DNA from: Gammaproteobacteria bacterium UBA4421
GTDB lineage: Bacteria > Pseudomonadota > Gammaproteobacteria > Pseudomonadales > Azotimanducaceae
DNA length: 64,000 nucleotides
Direction of reading: 5' to 3'
Assembly: GCA_002389675.1 (NCBI GenBank)
Contig: DGQF01000028.1
Span: 62,001 to 126,000, forward strand
In this document: one piece after another, positions 19,856 through 28,022 of the stretch
Position numbering within the stretch: the stretch's first letter is position 1
How the letters are laid out: each line of letters starts with the position of its first letter
The notes under the pieces: model-generated
Seen by the model: the letters and a program-made list of their open reading frames with translations, nothing else
Told to the model about the DNA's origin: nothing
Database searches by the model: none
Translations under genes and position numbers: made by a program

Positions 19856-20977
19856 ATGACATCAGTGGTAATCAGTGGCTCAGGGCTCTGGAAGCCGGCG
19901 GAAACGGTGACCAACGAAGAATTGGTCCAAGCCTATAATGCGTATGCGCAAAAATATAACGCCATTCATGCGCAAGAAATTTCAAATGGAACGGTGGTTG
20001 AAAAACCGCTTTCTAGCGCAGCATTCATCGAGAAAGCCAGCGGCATAAAGCAACGCTATACCTACTGCAAGGCAGGAATTTTGGATGTGGATCGTATGCG
20101 CCCGCTGCTGCCAGAGCGAGGCGAAGATGAGTTGTCGCATCAAGCTGAAATGGCCGTCAATGCTGCCAAAATGGCAATGTCAGCGGCGCGTAAAAAGCCC
20201 GCTGACATCGATATGGTAGTTGTTTCATGTGCCTACACCCAGCGCGCCTACCCAGCAATTGCGATCGAGGTGCAGCAAGCGTTAGGTATCGAAGGGTTTG
20301 CATTTGATATGCTGGTGGCCTGCTCTGCAGCCACCTTTGCATTGCATCGAGCCTATGACGCGGTTGCTGCGGGTTCAGCTCAGTGTGTGCTTGTCATCAA
20401 TCCTGAGCTGACCACGCCGCAAATTAATTTTACAGATCGAGATGGTCATTTTATTTTTGGAGATGTCAGTACCGCCGTTATTGTTGAGTCGTCGCAGACG
20501 TGCACCTCATCCGTATCATTTGAGGTGCTGGGCACCCAAGCGGTGACCCGGTACTCAAACAATATTCGTTCTAATTTTGGGTATTTGTCCTATGCAGATG
20601 ATTCTGATCCCTATGCGACGGATAAGTTATTTCATCAAAATGGACGAAAAGTATTCAAAGAGGTCTGCCCTTTGGCCGCGGACCATTTGCAAGGCCAAGT
20701 TGAAAAGATCGGGCTAAGCGTGCCCGATGTGAAGCGTTGGTGGTTGCATCAGGCGAACATCAACATGAACGATTTCATTGTGCGACGTCTGCTGGGCCGC
20801 GAGCCTAAGCTACGCGAAGCCCCGATTGTGTTAGATGAGTTTGCCAACACGGCCTCTGCAGGCTCGATCATTGCCTTTCACCTTTATCACGAAGACCTCA
20901 TAGCGGGTGACGTTGGTGTGATCTGCTCATTTGGGGCAGGGTATTCGATCGGCTCTCTCATCGTGCGCAAGCGCTAG
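19856..20977 (+). CDS. Beta-ketoacyl-ACP synthase III family protein (PA3286-like)
   Basis: A 373-residue thiolase-fold condensing enzyme. The catalytic triad is visible: Cys in VACSAATFALH, His in WWLHQANINMNDFI, and Asn in EFANTASAGSI. It is longer than E. coli FabH (about 317) because of an insert near the N-terminus (residues 20-55). Length and sequence feel closest to the Pseudomonas PA3286 group, which condenses medium-chain acyl-CoA with malonyl-ACP and so feeds beta-oxidation products into fatty acid synthesis; that substrate is inferred. AAAGGAAG sits before ATG 19856. A metal efflux gene follows after 8 bp. Confidence 0.85.
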   Translation: MTSVVISGSGLWKPAETVTNEELVQAYNAYAQKYNAIHAQEISNGTVVEKPLSSAAFIEKASGIKQRYTYCKAGILDVDRMRPLLPERGEDELSHQAEMAVNAAKMAMSAARKKPADIDMVVVSCAYTQRAYPAIAIEVQQALGIEGFAFDMLVACSAATFALHRAYDAVAAGSAQCVLVINPELTTPQINFTDRDGHFIFGDVSTAVIVESSQTCTSSVSFEVLGTQAVTRYSNNIRSNFGYLSYADDSDPYATDKLFHQNGRKVFKEVCPLAADHLQGQVEKIGLSVPDVKRWWLHQANINMNDFIVRRLLGREPKLREAPIVLDEFANTASAGSIIAFHLYHEDLIAGDVGVICSFGAGYSIGSLIVRKR

Positions 20978-20985
20978 TCAGTTCA

Positions 20986-21912
20986 TTGTCGGGATCTTCC
21001 AGGAAAGCGATTTTCGCCGCTTTAGCCGGCAATTCTCTAATTTCAGCGGTCAAGTTCTCCGCTGCTGCCTACACAGGCAGTTCAGCGATGTTCAGCGAGG
21101 GTATTCATTCGCTGGTAGATACGGGTAACCAGATACTATTGTTGTGGGGCCTCAAGCAAGCGCGAAAGCCGGCCAGCGCAGAATTTCCGTTTGGTCACGG
21201 TAAAGAGGTTTATTTTTGGTCGTTTATTGTAGCGATGTTGATTTTTGCGCTGGGTGGCGCGGCCTCAATCTATCAAGGCGTTCAGCATCTTGATCACGCT
21301 GAGCCGTTGTCGAATACCTTTGTGAATTTCATTGTGTTGGGTTTGGCGCTGGTATTTGAACTCGCGGCGCTGAGTATCGCTGTGAAAGAATTGAATAAAA
21401 GCCGGGGTGATCAGGGGTGGTTGCAGACGGTGCGCAACGGCAAAGACCCTACGCTTTTTGTGGTTGTCTTTGAAGATACAGCGGCGACTCTGGGGCTTCT
21501 CATCGCCTTAACAGGGCTGGTGATGTTTGAATTGACTGGAGAGGTCGCCTACGACGCGGGTGCGTCTATTGCCATCGGCTGCGTGTTGATACTATCCGCT
21601 TTCTGGCTGGCCCTAGAAAGCAAAGGCTTGCTGATTGGTGAAAGCGCAAGTCCGGTTGTTCGTGCCCAAATTAGGTCTATTTTGGAGTTGCAGGCTAACG
21701 TGGTTGCGGTGAATGAAATAGCGACGCTACATATGGGACCGGATTATATTTTAGTGACGTTGTCCGCGGACTTTATCGACGGTATTTCTTCCGACGAGGT
21801 CGAGCGGACGGTGGCTGTGGTCAGGGAGCAGGTGATGGATGTGGATGCACGCATTCGGCGCGTATTTGTAGAGGTAAAAACATCACGAGAACAGGCGGCT
21901 GCTGCCGGTTGA
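20986..21912 (+). CDS. Cation diffusion facilitator family transporter
   Basis: A 308-residue CDF protein: about five to six transmembrane helices in residues 10-205 and a cytoplasmic domain after that. The HSLVDTGNQ motif (HSxxD) in helix 2 and EDTAATLGLL in helix 5 form the metal site, and FPFGHGKEVYFW is the conserved loop. It most likely exports Zn(II), Fe(II) or a similar divalent metal in exchange for protons; the metal cannot be told from sequence. The start is a TTG at 20986 just after the ketoacyl synthase, so the two are probably cotranscribed although their functions are not obviously linked. Confidence 0.88.
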   Translation: MSGSSRKAIFAALAGNSLISAVKFSAAAYTGSSAMFSEGIHSLVDTGNQILLLWGLKQARKPASAEFPFGHGKEVYFWSFIVAMLIFALGGAASIYQGVQHLDHAEPLSNTFVNFIVLGLALVFELAALSIAVKELNKSRGDQGWLQTVRNGKDPTLFVVVFEDTAATLGLLIALTGLVMFELTGEVAYDAGASIAIGCVLILSAFWLALESKGLLIGESASPVVRAQIRSILELQANVVAVNEIATLHMGPDYILVTLSADFIDGISSDEVERTVAVVREQVMDVDARIRRVFVEVKTSREQAAAAG

Positions 21913-22000
21913 GTGCAAACCGGTCAAGGGGTTGATGCCCTATCTGATTGTTTGGTGCATGCACAGAGTCGAGCGTTGAGCGAGTTGGCGCACACGATGT

Positions 22001-22026
22001 TGCATGAACTGATTGATGTTCATGCA
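22001..22026. repeat. Perfect 9-bp inverted repeat in the tRNA-Leu trailer
   Basis: TGCATGAAC at 22001-22009 and its complement at 22018-22026 flank an 8-nt loop. It lies just downstream of the tRNA-Leu 3' end (minus strand) and after the CDF gene (plus strand). No T run follows on either strand, so it may be a processing stop or a weak bidirectional terminator. Nothing else is seen between 21913 and 22041. Confidence 0.5.
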
Positions 22027-22041
22027 CCCGGTGGTCAACAA

Positions 22042-22128
22042 TGGTGCCCAGGAGAGGACTTGAACCTCCACGGGGTTGCCCCCACTAGCACCTGAAGCTA
22101 GCGTGTCTACCAATTTCACCACCTGGGC
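22042..22128 (-). tRNA. tRNA-Leu (anticodon CAG)
   Basis: An 87-nt class II tRNA on the minus strand with encoded CCA. The acceptor stem GCCCAGG pairs with CCTGGGC and the discriminator base is A, as expected for leucine. The D-loop has AATTGGTAGAC, the anticodon arm CTAGC-TTCAGGT-GCTAG gives CAG, a variable arm (GGGGGCAACCCC region) marks a class II tRNA, and the T-arm contains GTTCAAGTC. It reads CUG codons. It is divergent from rnr. Confidence 0.97.
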
Positions 22129-22139
22129 ACAGGGGGCGG

Positions 22140-22169
22140 ACTTTACTTAAACTTGATACAGGGTGTCAA
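22140..22169 (-). promoter_or_regulatory. Candidate sigma-70 promoter of tRNA-Leu
   Basis: On the minus strand a consensus TTGACA (22164-22169) is followed after 18 bp by TAAAGT (22140-22145) and then a GC-rich CCGCCCCC stretch, the discriminator expected for stringently controlled stable-RNA promoters. The -35 box overlaps the presumed GTG start codon of rnr on the other strand. Confidence 0.6.
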
Positions 22170-24346
22170 TCGTGCCGAAGGGTCGGAACGTTATTTCTCA
22201 ATCATCTAATCGGTTTAAGGCCGTTGAAATCATTGCGCTGTTGGAGGCGAAAAATGAGCCTTTGACTTGGCATGACCTCGTCCAGCAGGTGTCCGCAGAT
22301 ACTCCCAAAGCCATCACCCAACTGCGGCAAATGCTTAAGGGCTTGCAGCGCAGCGGTGAAATTGAGCGGGATCATCAGGGCGCCTACCATTTACCGCAAG
22401 CGGCTGAGGTTGTGGCGGTTGTGATTGAACGTCAAGGTCGGCAGCTGACGGCCGCGGGGCTGCCAATTGAGGCCTCCAAACAGCTCTTGTTGCGAGATGG
22501 TGATGCGGTTGAAATGCGGGCTGTTAACGGCCAAGCGCGCGTCCTGCGCGTGATCACGCCAGCAGATACCCCGGTAACAGGTATTTTGCGAACTGATTTT
22601 TATGGCCGTTATGTGGAAGGTATTGGCGAATTCAGGGGCCGGGTAAGCCTGCGAGAGTTGCCCGATGAGGCCGCGGATGGGCTCACCGTGCAGGTACGCG
22701 TGACTGGCCGTGACCGCAAGGGCTTAGTTGGTCAGCTGGAGCGCGTTGTGGCGCATGAAGGTGTCCTAGATCAAGCCATTGAAACTGCCCTGAGTAGTGG
22801 TCAAATTCCGCACGTTTGGCCAGCTGCGGTAAGTCGAGCCGCGGCCCGATTACCCAAGTCTGTGAGCGATCGCGGGCATGCGCACCGAGTTGATCTGACG
22901 CAATTGCCGCTGGTCACAATAGACGGTGAGAGCGCTAAAGACTTCGACGATGCGGTTTACGCCGAAGCGCTTGGCGATCCTGGGGGCCACCACCGCTTGG
23001 TTGTGGCGATTGCTGACGTGGCGCATTACGTGAAATCCGGCGGGCATTTGGACGCGGAGGCGATCTTGCGCGGCACTTCAGTTTATTTCCCCGAACGGGT
23101 TGTGCCCATGCTGCCCGAGGCAGTCTCCAATGGGCTATGCTCGTTACGACCTCAGACTCGTCGTTTAGCGCTCGTATGTGATATGACGGTTTCCCCAGGG
23201 GGTGAGGTAGGCGCCTACAAATTTTATGAGGCATTAATATTTTCCCATGCCCGTTTGACCTATGAAGAGGTTCAGTCGTTTATCGGCGGGGCCACGCCGC
23301 TGCCGAGCGCTGTAAAAACAGCATCTACCGTAGCGGCTTCCCTGCAGGCACTGCGGGCTGTCTATACAGCGTTGCGGGGTGCCAGAGAGGTTCGTGGAGG
23401 GCTCGATTTTGAAAGTTCGGAAGCGATCCTGAATATTCGCGAAGGTCGAGTGAGCAGTCTGCTTCCCGTCCAGAGACTTATGGCACATCAAATGATTGAG
23501 GAAGCCATGATTGCAGCCAACGTGAGTGCAGCTGCTTTTCTCGAAGCCAATCAAATGCCTTCGCTTTATCGAGTGCACGAACTGCCGGATGTGGATAAAT
23601 TTGAGGAATTTAGGCAGGCGCTGATGGCAATTGGTGTGCGATTGGATGCGAACGATCGATCGCCCAAGGCCCTTCAAGGAGCGCTCATGCGCTTGCCCGC
23701 GCACGTGGATAAGGGGTTGTACGCCCAATTGGCGTTGCGCACGTTAAAACAGGCCCTGTACTCGCCGCGTAATCAGGGCCATTACGGGTTGTCGCTAGAA
23801 CGATACATGCATTTTACATCGCCTATTCGCCGCTATCCGGATTTGCTGGTGCATCGGGCAATCAAGGCTGTGTTAGCGCGTAAACAAAACAAAATGAACG
23901 TGACCTTTGCGGGTTTGGAAGAACTTAATGGGTTAGGTCAGCAGTGCTCGACATTTGAGCGCCGAGCCGAAACAGCCGGCTGGCTGGTAGATGCTTGGCT
24001 CAAATGTGATTTTTTGCTGGATCGGGTGGGAGAGACAATTCAGGGAGTGGTTGCCGGAGTTACCGAATTTGGATTGTTTGTTGAAATAAAGGGCTATTTT
24101 GTTCAGGGGCTGGTCCATATTTCCAATTTAGGGCAAGACTATTATGTTTTCGACAGTCGTCACATGGCGCTAGTGGGGGAACGTAGTGGTCAAAGGTTTG
24201 CTTTGGGGGATGTATTGGATGTCGTCATTGGCGATATTGATCCGCCCAAAGGTCGTATTGACTTGTCGCTAGCCACGCTCGCGCAGCGTCGTGTCAAGGC
24301 GCCGGCAGTGCCGCGCAAGAAGAATAAATCGGGTAAGCGAAGATGA
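22163..24346 (+). CDS. rnr: Ribonuclease R
   Basis: A 727-residue processive 3'-5' exoribonuclease able to digest structured RNA. In Gammaproteobacteria RNase R also degrades non-stop mRNA together with tmRNA-SmpB. Domains: N-terminal winged helix (about 12-75), cold-shock domains, the RNB catalytic domain with TIDGESAKDFDDAVY, and a C-terminal S1 domain (VVAGVTEFGLFVEI) followed by a short basic tail RRVKAPAVPRKKNKSGKRR. E. coli RNase R is longer (about 813), mostly in the basic tail. The start is taken as GTG 22163 (GTG 22172 possible); no clear ribosome binding site is seen. Confidence 0.94.
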   Translation: MSIVPKGRNVISQSSNRFKAVEIIALLEAKNEPLTWHDLVQQVSADTPKAITQLRQMLKGLQRSGEIERDHQGAYHLPQAAEVVAVVIERQGRQLTAAGLPIEASKQLLLRDGDAVEMRAVNGQARVLRVITPADTPVTGILRTDFYGRYVEGIGEFRGRVSLRELPDEAADGLTVQVRVTGRDRKGLVGQLERVVAHEGVLDQAIETALSSGQIPHVWPAAVSRAAARLPKSVSDRGHAHRVDLTQLPLVTIDGESAKDFDDAVYAEALGDPGGHHRLVVAIADVAHYVKSGGHLDAEAILRGTSVYFPERVVPMLPEAVSNGLCSLRPQTRRLALVCDMTVSPGGEVGAYKFYEALIFSHARLTYEEVQSFIGGATPLPSAVKTASTVAASLQALRAVYTALRGAREVRGGLDFESSEAILNIREGRVSSLLPVQRLMAHQMIEEAMIAANVSAAAFLEANQMPSLYRVHELPDVDKFEEFRQALMAIGVRLDANDRSPKALQGALMRLPAHVDKGLYAQLALRTLKQALYSPRNQGHYGLSLERYMHFTSPIRRYPDLLVHRAIKAVLARKQNKMNVTFAGLEELNGLGQQCSTFERRAETAGWLVDAWLKCDFLLDRVGETIQGVVAGVTEFGLFVEIKGYFVQGLVHISNLGQDYYVFDSRHMALVGERSGQRFALGDVLDVVIGDIDPPKGRIDLSLATLAQRRVKAPAVPRKKNKSGKRR

Positions 24347-25095
24347 GTGAGGTGGTTGGTATACAGGCGGTGCGTGCAGCGTTGCGAGAAACGCCTGAAC
24401 TGGCTCGTAGTCTCTTCATTTTAGTGGGTCGCAGAGACGCGCGTGTGAATGAGTTGATTGATTTGGCAAAACGAGCCGGCGTACGCCATCAATCTGTGGA
24501 GGCTGCTTGGTTTCGCCGCCGGGCCGGTGGTGTTGCCCATCAAGGTGTACTTTTAGAATGTCAGGCGCGTGCGCTAGGCAAAGAGCATGATTTGCAAACT
24601 TGGTTAGACGCATTGGATGCACCCGCGCTGATCCTGGTACTAGATGGTGTGACAGATCCGCGAAATTTTGGCGCCTGCCTTCGGTCGGCCTCTGGCGCGG
24701 GTGTAGATGTTGTCATTGTGCCCAAGCGCAATAGCGCACCCTTGAGTCAAGTTGCGCTGAAAACAGCGCAGGGTGGAGCAGAAGACGTTTTGATCTTTGA
24801 GGTAACCAATCTCGCGCGGACCTTAAGGGCATTGGCGCAACGAGGCGTTTGGATTGTCGGCACAGACGATGAAGAATCCGTGAGTTATCTTGATCTTGAT
24901 AGCGGCCGAATTGGCACGCTAGCGCTGGTGATGGGCAGCGAAGATAAGGGTTTGCGTCGATTGACGAAAACGTTATGTGATCAACTGGTGCACATTCCGA
25001 TGGCAGGCGGGGTCTCCAGCTTGAATGTTTCCGTGGCGACGGCAGTGGTGCTTTATGAAATTCGTCGCCAGCAAGCGGCTACGCGACTTAATTGA
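24343..25095 (+). CDS. rlmB: 23S rRNA (guanosine-2'-O-)-methyltransferase RlmB
   Basis: A 250-residue SpoU/TrmH-family methyltransferase that 2'-O-methylates G2251 of 23S rRNA in the peptidyl transferase P loop. The N-terminal L30e-like RNA-binding domain (about 1-75) precedes the knotted SPOUT domain with LDGVTDPRNFGACLRSA, ALVMGSEDKGLRRL and SLNVSVATAVVLYE (motifs 1-3). Its ATG overlaps the rnr TGA (ATGA), so translation is coupled. Confidence 0.95.
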   Translation: MSEVVGIQAVRAALRETPELARSLFILVGRRDARVNELIDLAKRAGVRHQSVEAAWFRRRAGGVAHQGVLLECQARALGKEHDLQTWLDALDAPALILVLDGVTDPRNFGACLRSASGAGVDVVIVPKRNSAPLSQVALKTAQGGAEDVLIFEVTNLARTLRALAQRGVWIVGTDDEESVSYLDLDSGRIGTLALVMGSEDKGLRRLTKTLCDQLVHIPMAGGVSSLNVSVATAVVLYEIRRQQAATRLN

Positions 25096-25111
25096 GCGCG
25101 GCTGACGCTGC

Positions 25112-25140
25112 TTGCGCCGGCCTCAGTTCCCCCCTACAAT
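25112..25140 (+). promoter_or_regulatory. Candidate promoter of the rpsF operon
   Basis: TTGCGC (25112-25117) and TACAAT (25135-25140) are separated by 17 bp. Transcription would begin near 25147 and leave a leader of about 210 nt before rpsF. Confidence 0.55.
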
Positions 25141-25316
25141 GCGCGCCCCCACATAAGTGGCCCTCGCGGTAAACGCGGGTAACCCTTGCTTCACGTGGTA
25201 CGATCGCTGAAATTTGATAGACGGGCAGCTGAACAATTGGTTCACCTGTGATCAGCTTGAAATTTTGATTTGGCGAAGGTAGTGCGGAAGTGAAGCTCCT
25301 GAAAGAGCAAGGCGCT

Positions 25317-25350
25317 GGTTTGCCTTGATCCAGGTGCAAACCGAAAGGAA
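25317..25350 (+). promoter_or_regulatory. Leader hairpin before rpsF, candidate S6:S18 control element
   Basis: GGTTTGC (25317-25323) pairs perfectly with GCAAACC (25336-25342) around a 12-nt loop, directly followed by the ribosome binding site AAAGGAAG. Many bacteria repress this operon through binding of the S6:S18 complex to an mRNA hairpin before rpsF that exposes a CCG. A CCG occurs here at 25341-25343, at the base of the stem. The structure is seen; the regulatory role is inference. The rest of 25141-25316 shows only a short CGCG hairpin near 25165. Confidence 0.35.
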
Positions 25351-25355
25351 GTGAT

Positions 25356-25817
25356 ATGCGGCATTATGAAATAGTTTTTTTGGTCCATCCGGATCAAAGT
25401 GATCAGGTCCCTGGCATGATCGAGCGTTACCACGCGATGATTGCGCGCGGAAACGGGGTGGTTCACCGAACAGAAGATTGGGGGCGCCGCCAACTTGCGT
25501 TTCCGATCTCGAAAGTGCACAAGGCACATTATATTTTGATGAATATCGAATGCGACCAGACGGTGCATGCTGAACTGGAAAGTGCGTTTCGTTTTAACGA
25601 CGCGGTCATTCGCAGCATGATTATTCGCCGACAGGCACCTCAGCTGGGCAACTCAAAAATTTATGAAGAAGAGTTGCGCGATCAAGAAAAAGATCGTGAG
25701 CGCGAACGCCGCCGGGAAGAAGAGTATGCAGCACGGGCCGCCTCCAGTGATGGCGCGTCAGATACCGATAGTGGTGATACTGAACAAGGTGAAGAGCAAC
25801 AGGAGTCAAACGCATGA
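25356..25817 (+). CDS. rpsF: 30S ribosomal protein S6
   Basis: A 153-residue S6. The core (about 1-100; [34 protein letters not shown]) binds 16S rRNA as a dimer with S18. The tail from about residue 105 is a highly charged, probably disordered run of Glu, Arg and Asp/Ser ending in EEQQESNA; E. coli S6 also has an acidic tail that RimK extends with glutamates. It heads the rpsF-rpsR-rplI operon. priB, which E. coli has between rpsF and rpsR, is absent; rpsR overlaps rpsF by 4 bp. Confidence 0.97.
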   Translation: MRHYEIVFLVHPDQSDQVPGMIERYHAMIARGNGVVHRTEDWGRRQLAFPISKVHKAHYILMNIECDQTVHAELESAFRFNDAVIRSMIIRRQAPQLGNSKIYEEELRDQEKDRERERRREEEYAARAASSDGASDTDSGDTEQGEEQQESNA

Positions 25818-26023
25818 GCCGTCGTCGTATGCAGCAAGCCAAGCAAGAAAGTGATATAGACTACAAAGATCTGGACACACTGCGTCAATTTATTGGTGAA
25901 ACAGGCAAGATTGTGCCCAGCCGAATTACCGGCACGTCCGCACGATTTCAGCGCACTCTAGCTCGAGAGATTAAACGTTCCCGCTATCTGGCGCTGATTC
26001 CGTATACGGATTCGCATAAGTAA
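25814..26023 (+). CDS. rpsR: 30S ribosomal protein S18
   Basis: A 69-residue S18 with [18 protein letters not shown] and [28 protein letters not shown], the conserved body of the protein. It binds the platform of the 30S subunit beside S6. The N-terminus lacks zinc-type cysteines. The ATG overlaps the TGA of rpsF, giving coupled synthesis of the S6:S18 pair. Confidence 0.97.
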   Translation: MSRRRMQQAKQESDIDYKDLDTLRQFIGETGKIVPSRITGTSARFQRTLAREIKRSRYLALIPYTDSHK

Positions 26024-26053
26024 GTAGGCATAGACGTAGAAGGAACGCGAAAA

Positions 26054-26500
26054 ATGAACATCATACTTTTAGAACGAGTGAACAATTTGGGAGATCTGGG
26101 CGACGAGGTTGTGGTAAACCCCGGATTCGCGCGGAATTTTTTGATTCCCAAAGGTGTTGCGGTGCAAGCAAATAAAGATAACCGCGCGCTTTTTGAAGAG
26201 CGCCGCGCGGAATTACAGGCATCTGCTAATGAGAAATTGGGTGAGGCCAACAGCCGCGCAGAAAAGCTCGCAGAAGCGGTGATTACTATTGTGGTCAAAA
26301 CAGGCGAAGAGGGTCGTCTCTATGGTTCTGTAGGTACACAAGATATCTCCGAGGCGATGGTTGCTGCGGGTTTTGAGGTCGCACGCAGCGAAGTGCGCAT
26401 GCCAGAAGGCGCTATTCGTATGGCCGGCGAATACGACGTCACAATCCAATTGCACTCTGATGTATCGGTGGACGTCAAGGTACACGTGGTATCCGAGTAG
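26054..26500 (+). CDS. rplI: 50S ribosomal protein L9
   Basis: A 148-residue L9: an N-terminal rRNA-binding domain (MNIILLERVNNLGDLGDEVVVNPGFARNFLIPKG pattern, residues 1-52), a long connecting helix, and the C-terminal domain (residues 80-148). It stretches away from the L1 stalk base and helps keep the reading frame. AGAAGGAACG precedes ATG 26054. A strong terminator follows. Confidence 0.97.
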   Translation: MNIILLERVNNLGDLGDEVVVNPGFARNFLIPKGVAVQANKDNRALFEERRAELQASANEKLGEANSRAEKLAEAVITIVVKTGEEGRLYGSVGTQDISEAMVAAGFEVARSEVRMPEGAIRMAGEYDVTIQLHSDVSVDVKVHVVSE

Positions 26501-26523
26501 ACGGGACAGATCGATCGGTTAGA

Positions 26524-26549
26524 AGGGCTCTGGCAGGGCCCTTTTTTTT
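26524..26549 (+). terminator. Rho-independent terminator of the rpsF operon
   Basis: AGGGC (26524-26528) and GCCCT (26538-26542) form the stem, followed by a run of eight T (26542-26549). Confidence 0.85.
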
Positions 26550-26576
26550 TGCGTGTAATCCGCGGCCATATTATTT
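26548..26576 (+). promoter_or_regulatory. Candidate dnaB promoter
   Basis: TTGCGT (26548-26553) and TATTTA (26571-26576) are 17 bp apart, immediately after the terminator of the preceding operon and 33 bp before the dnaB start codon. Confidence 0.4.
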
Positions 26577-26609
26577 AGGCTATCTGGCCCAAGGGCGTTT
26601 TGTATACCC

Positions 26610-27986
26610 ATGTCTGAATATGCTTCCGAACCCCATAGTGCGGTTCATTTGAAGGTTCCTCCTCACTCAGTTGAAGCTGAACAGTCCGTGCTGGGTGGCT
26701 TAATGCTGAACAACGAAGCCTGGTTTGACCTGGTTGAGATCGTCAACGCCAGAGATTTTTACCGCACCCAGCACCAAATTATCTTTGAGGCGATGATGGA
26801 TCTCGCCAATGCGGACGAGCCACAGGACGCGGTCACTGTGGCGGAACGATTGCGCTCTCAAGGGTTGTTGGAACGTGCTGGTGACATAGCCTATTTGGCG
26901 GAATTGTCAGAATCGACGCCGGGCGCAAGCAACGTATTAGCGTACGCCAAGATTGTGCGTGAGCGGTCAGTTATGCGTCAGTTGATTGGGGCTGCAAACG
27001 TGATCGCTGATGCTGCTTTTTCCCCCGATGGTCGCGATAGTGATGCCCTGGTTGAGCTGGCTGAAAAATCTGTGTTCGAAATATCTGAGCATGCCAGTAA
27101 AGACGGAGGGCCAGAAAAGGTAGCGCCGTTGTTATCAAAAGCGGTGGAGAAGGTTGAGTATCTGTTTAATTCCAAAGGTGCGCTCACAGGTGTGTCGACG
27201 GGTTTCACTGATTTGGATAAGAAAACGGCAGGGTTGCAGTCCTCCGATCTGATCATCGTGGCGGCTCGACCATCGATGGGTAAAACGGCTTTTGCTGTCA
27301 ATATGGTTGAGCATGCGGTGATGTCGGGAGAGACGGTGCTGGTGTTTTCGATGGAAATGCCGTCTGAACAGATTGTCATGCGGATGCTCTCCAGTCTTGG
27401 CCGGATCGATCAGACGCGCTTGCGCAGCGGTGCGTTGCAGGATGACGACTGGACACGCTTTACCGGCGCGGTTAGCCAACTGCGCGATAAGAAGCTCTAT
27501 GTGGATGACACGCCTGCGTTGACGCCAAGTGATGTGCGCTCGCGGGCGCGCAGGGTGTCTCGTGAGGCGGGCGGCTTGGGTATGGTTGTGGTCGACTATC
27601 TTCAGTTGATGCGTACGGCAGATAAGTCTGAGTCTCGTGCTGGCGAAATATCCGAGATTTCTCGTTCGCTTAAGGCTTTGGCCAAAGAAATGCGTTGCCC
27701 GGTAGTTGCGTTGTCGCAGCTCAATCGTGCACTCGAGCAGCGCCCGGACAAACGACCGATGATGTCAGATCTGCGCGAGTCGGGTGCAATCGAGCAAGAT
27801 GCCGATGTGATTCTGTTCATTTACCGTGATGAGGTTTACAACGAAGACACCGAAGATAAAGGCGTTTCGGAGATCATTATAGGTAAACAGCGTAATGGCC
27901 CCATCGGTAAAGTACGTTTGTCTTTTATTGGCAATTTAACCAAGTTTGAAAATCTGGCCTCTGATATCTATTCCGATTATGTTTAA
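26610..27986 (+). CDS. dnaB: Replicative DNA helicase DnaB
   Basis: A 458-residue hexameric helicase that unwinds the fork 5' to 3' and recruits primase. The N-terminal collar domain (about 15-120; PPHSVEAEQSVLGGLML) is followed by a linker and the RecA-like ATPase with Walker A ARPSMGKTAFA, the Walker B region VVVDYLQLM, and SDLRESGAIEQDADVI with the arginine finger region. There is no intein. It is followed after 36 bp by radA. Confidence 0.97.
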   Translation: MSEYASEPHSAVHLKVPPHSVEAEQSVLGGLMLNNEAWFDLVEIVNARDFYRTQHQIIFEAMMDLANADEPQDAVTVAERLRSQGLLERAGDIAYLAELSESTPGASNVLAYAKIVRERSVMRQLIGAANVIADAAFSPDGRDSDALVELAEKSVFEISEHASKDGGPEKVAPLLSKAVEKVEYLFNSKGALTGVSTGFTDLDKKTAGLQSSDLIIVAARPSMGKTAFAVNMVEHAVMSGETVLVFSMEMPSEQIVMRMLSSLGRIDQTRLRSGALQDDDWTRFTGAVSQLRDKKLYVDDTPALTPSDVRSRARRVSREAGGLGMVVVDYLQLMRTADKSESRAGEISEISRSLKALAKEMRCPVVALSQLNRALEQRPDKRPMMSDLRESGAIEQDADVILFIYRDEVYNEDTEDKGVSEIIIGKQRNGPIGKVRLSFIGNLTKFENLASDIYSDYV

Positions 27987-28022
27987 TGTACGGCTGTTGA
28001 GCGCCCGGATGGATCGTTAAAG

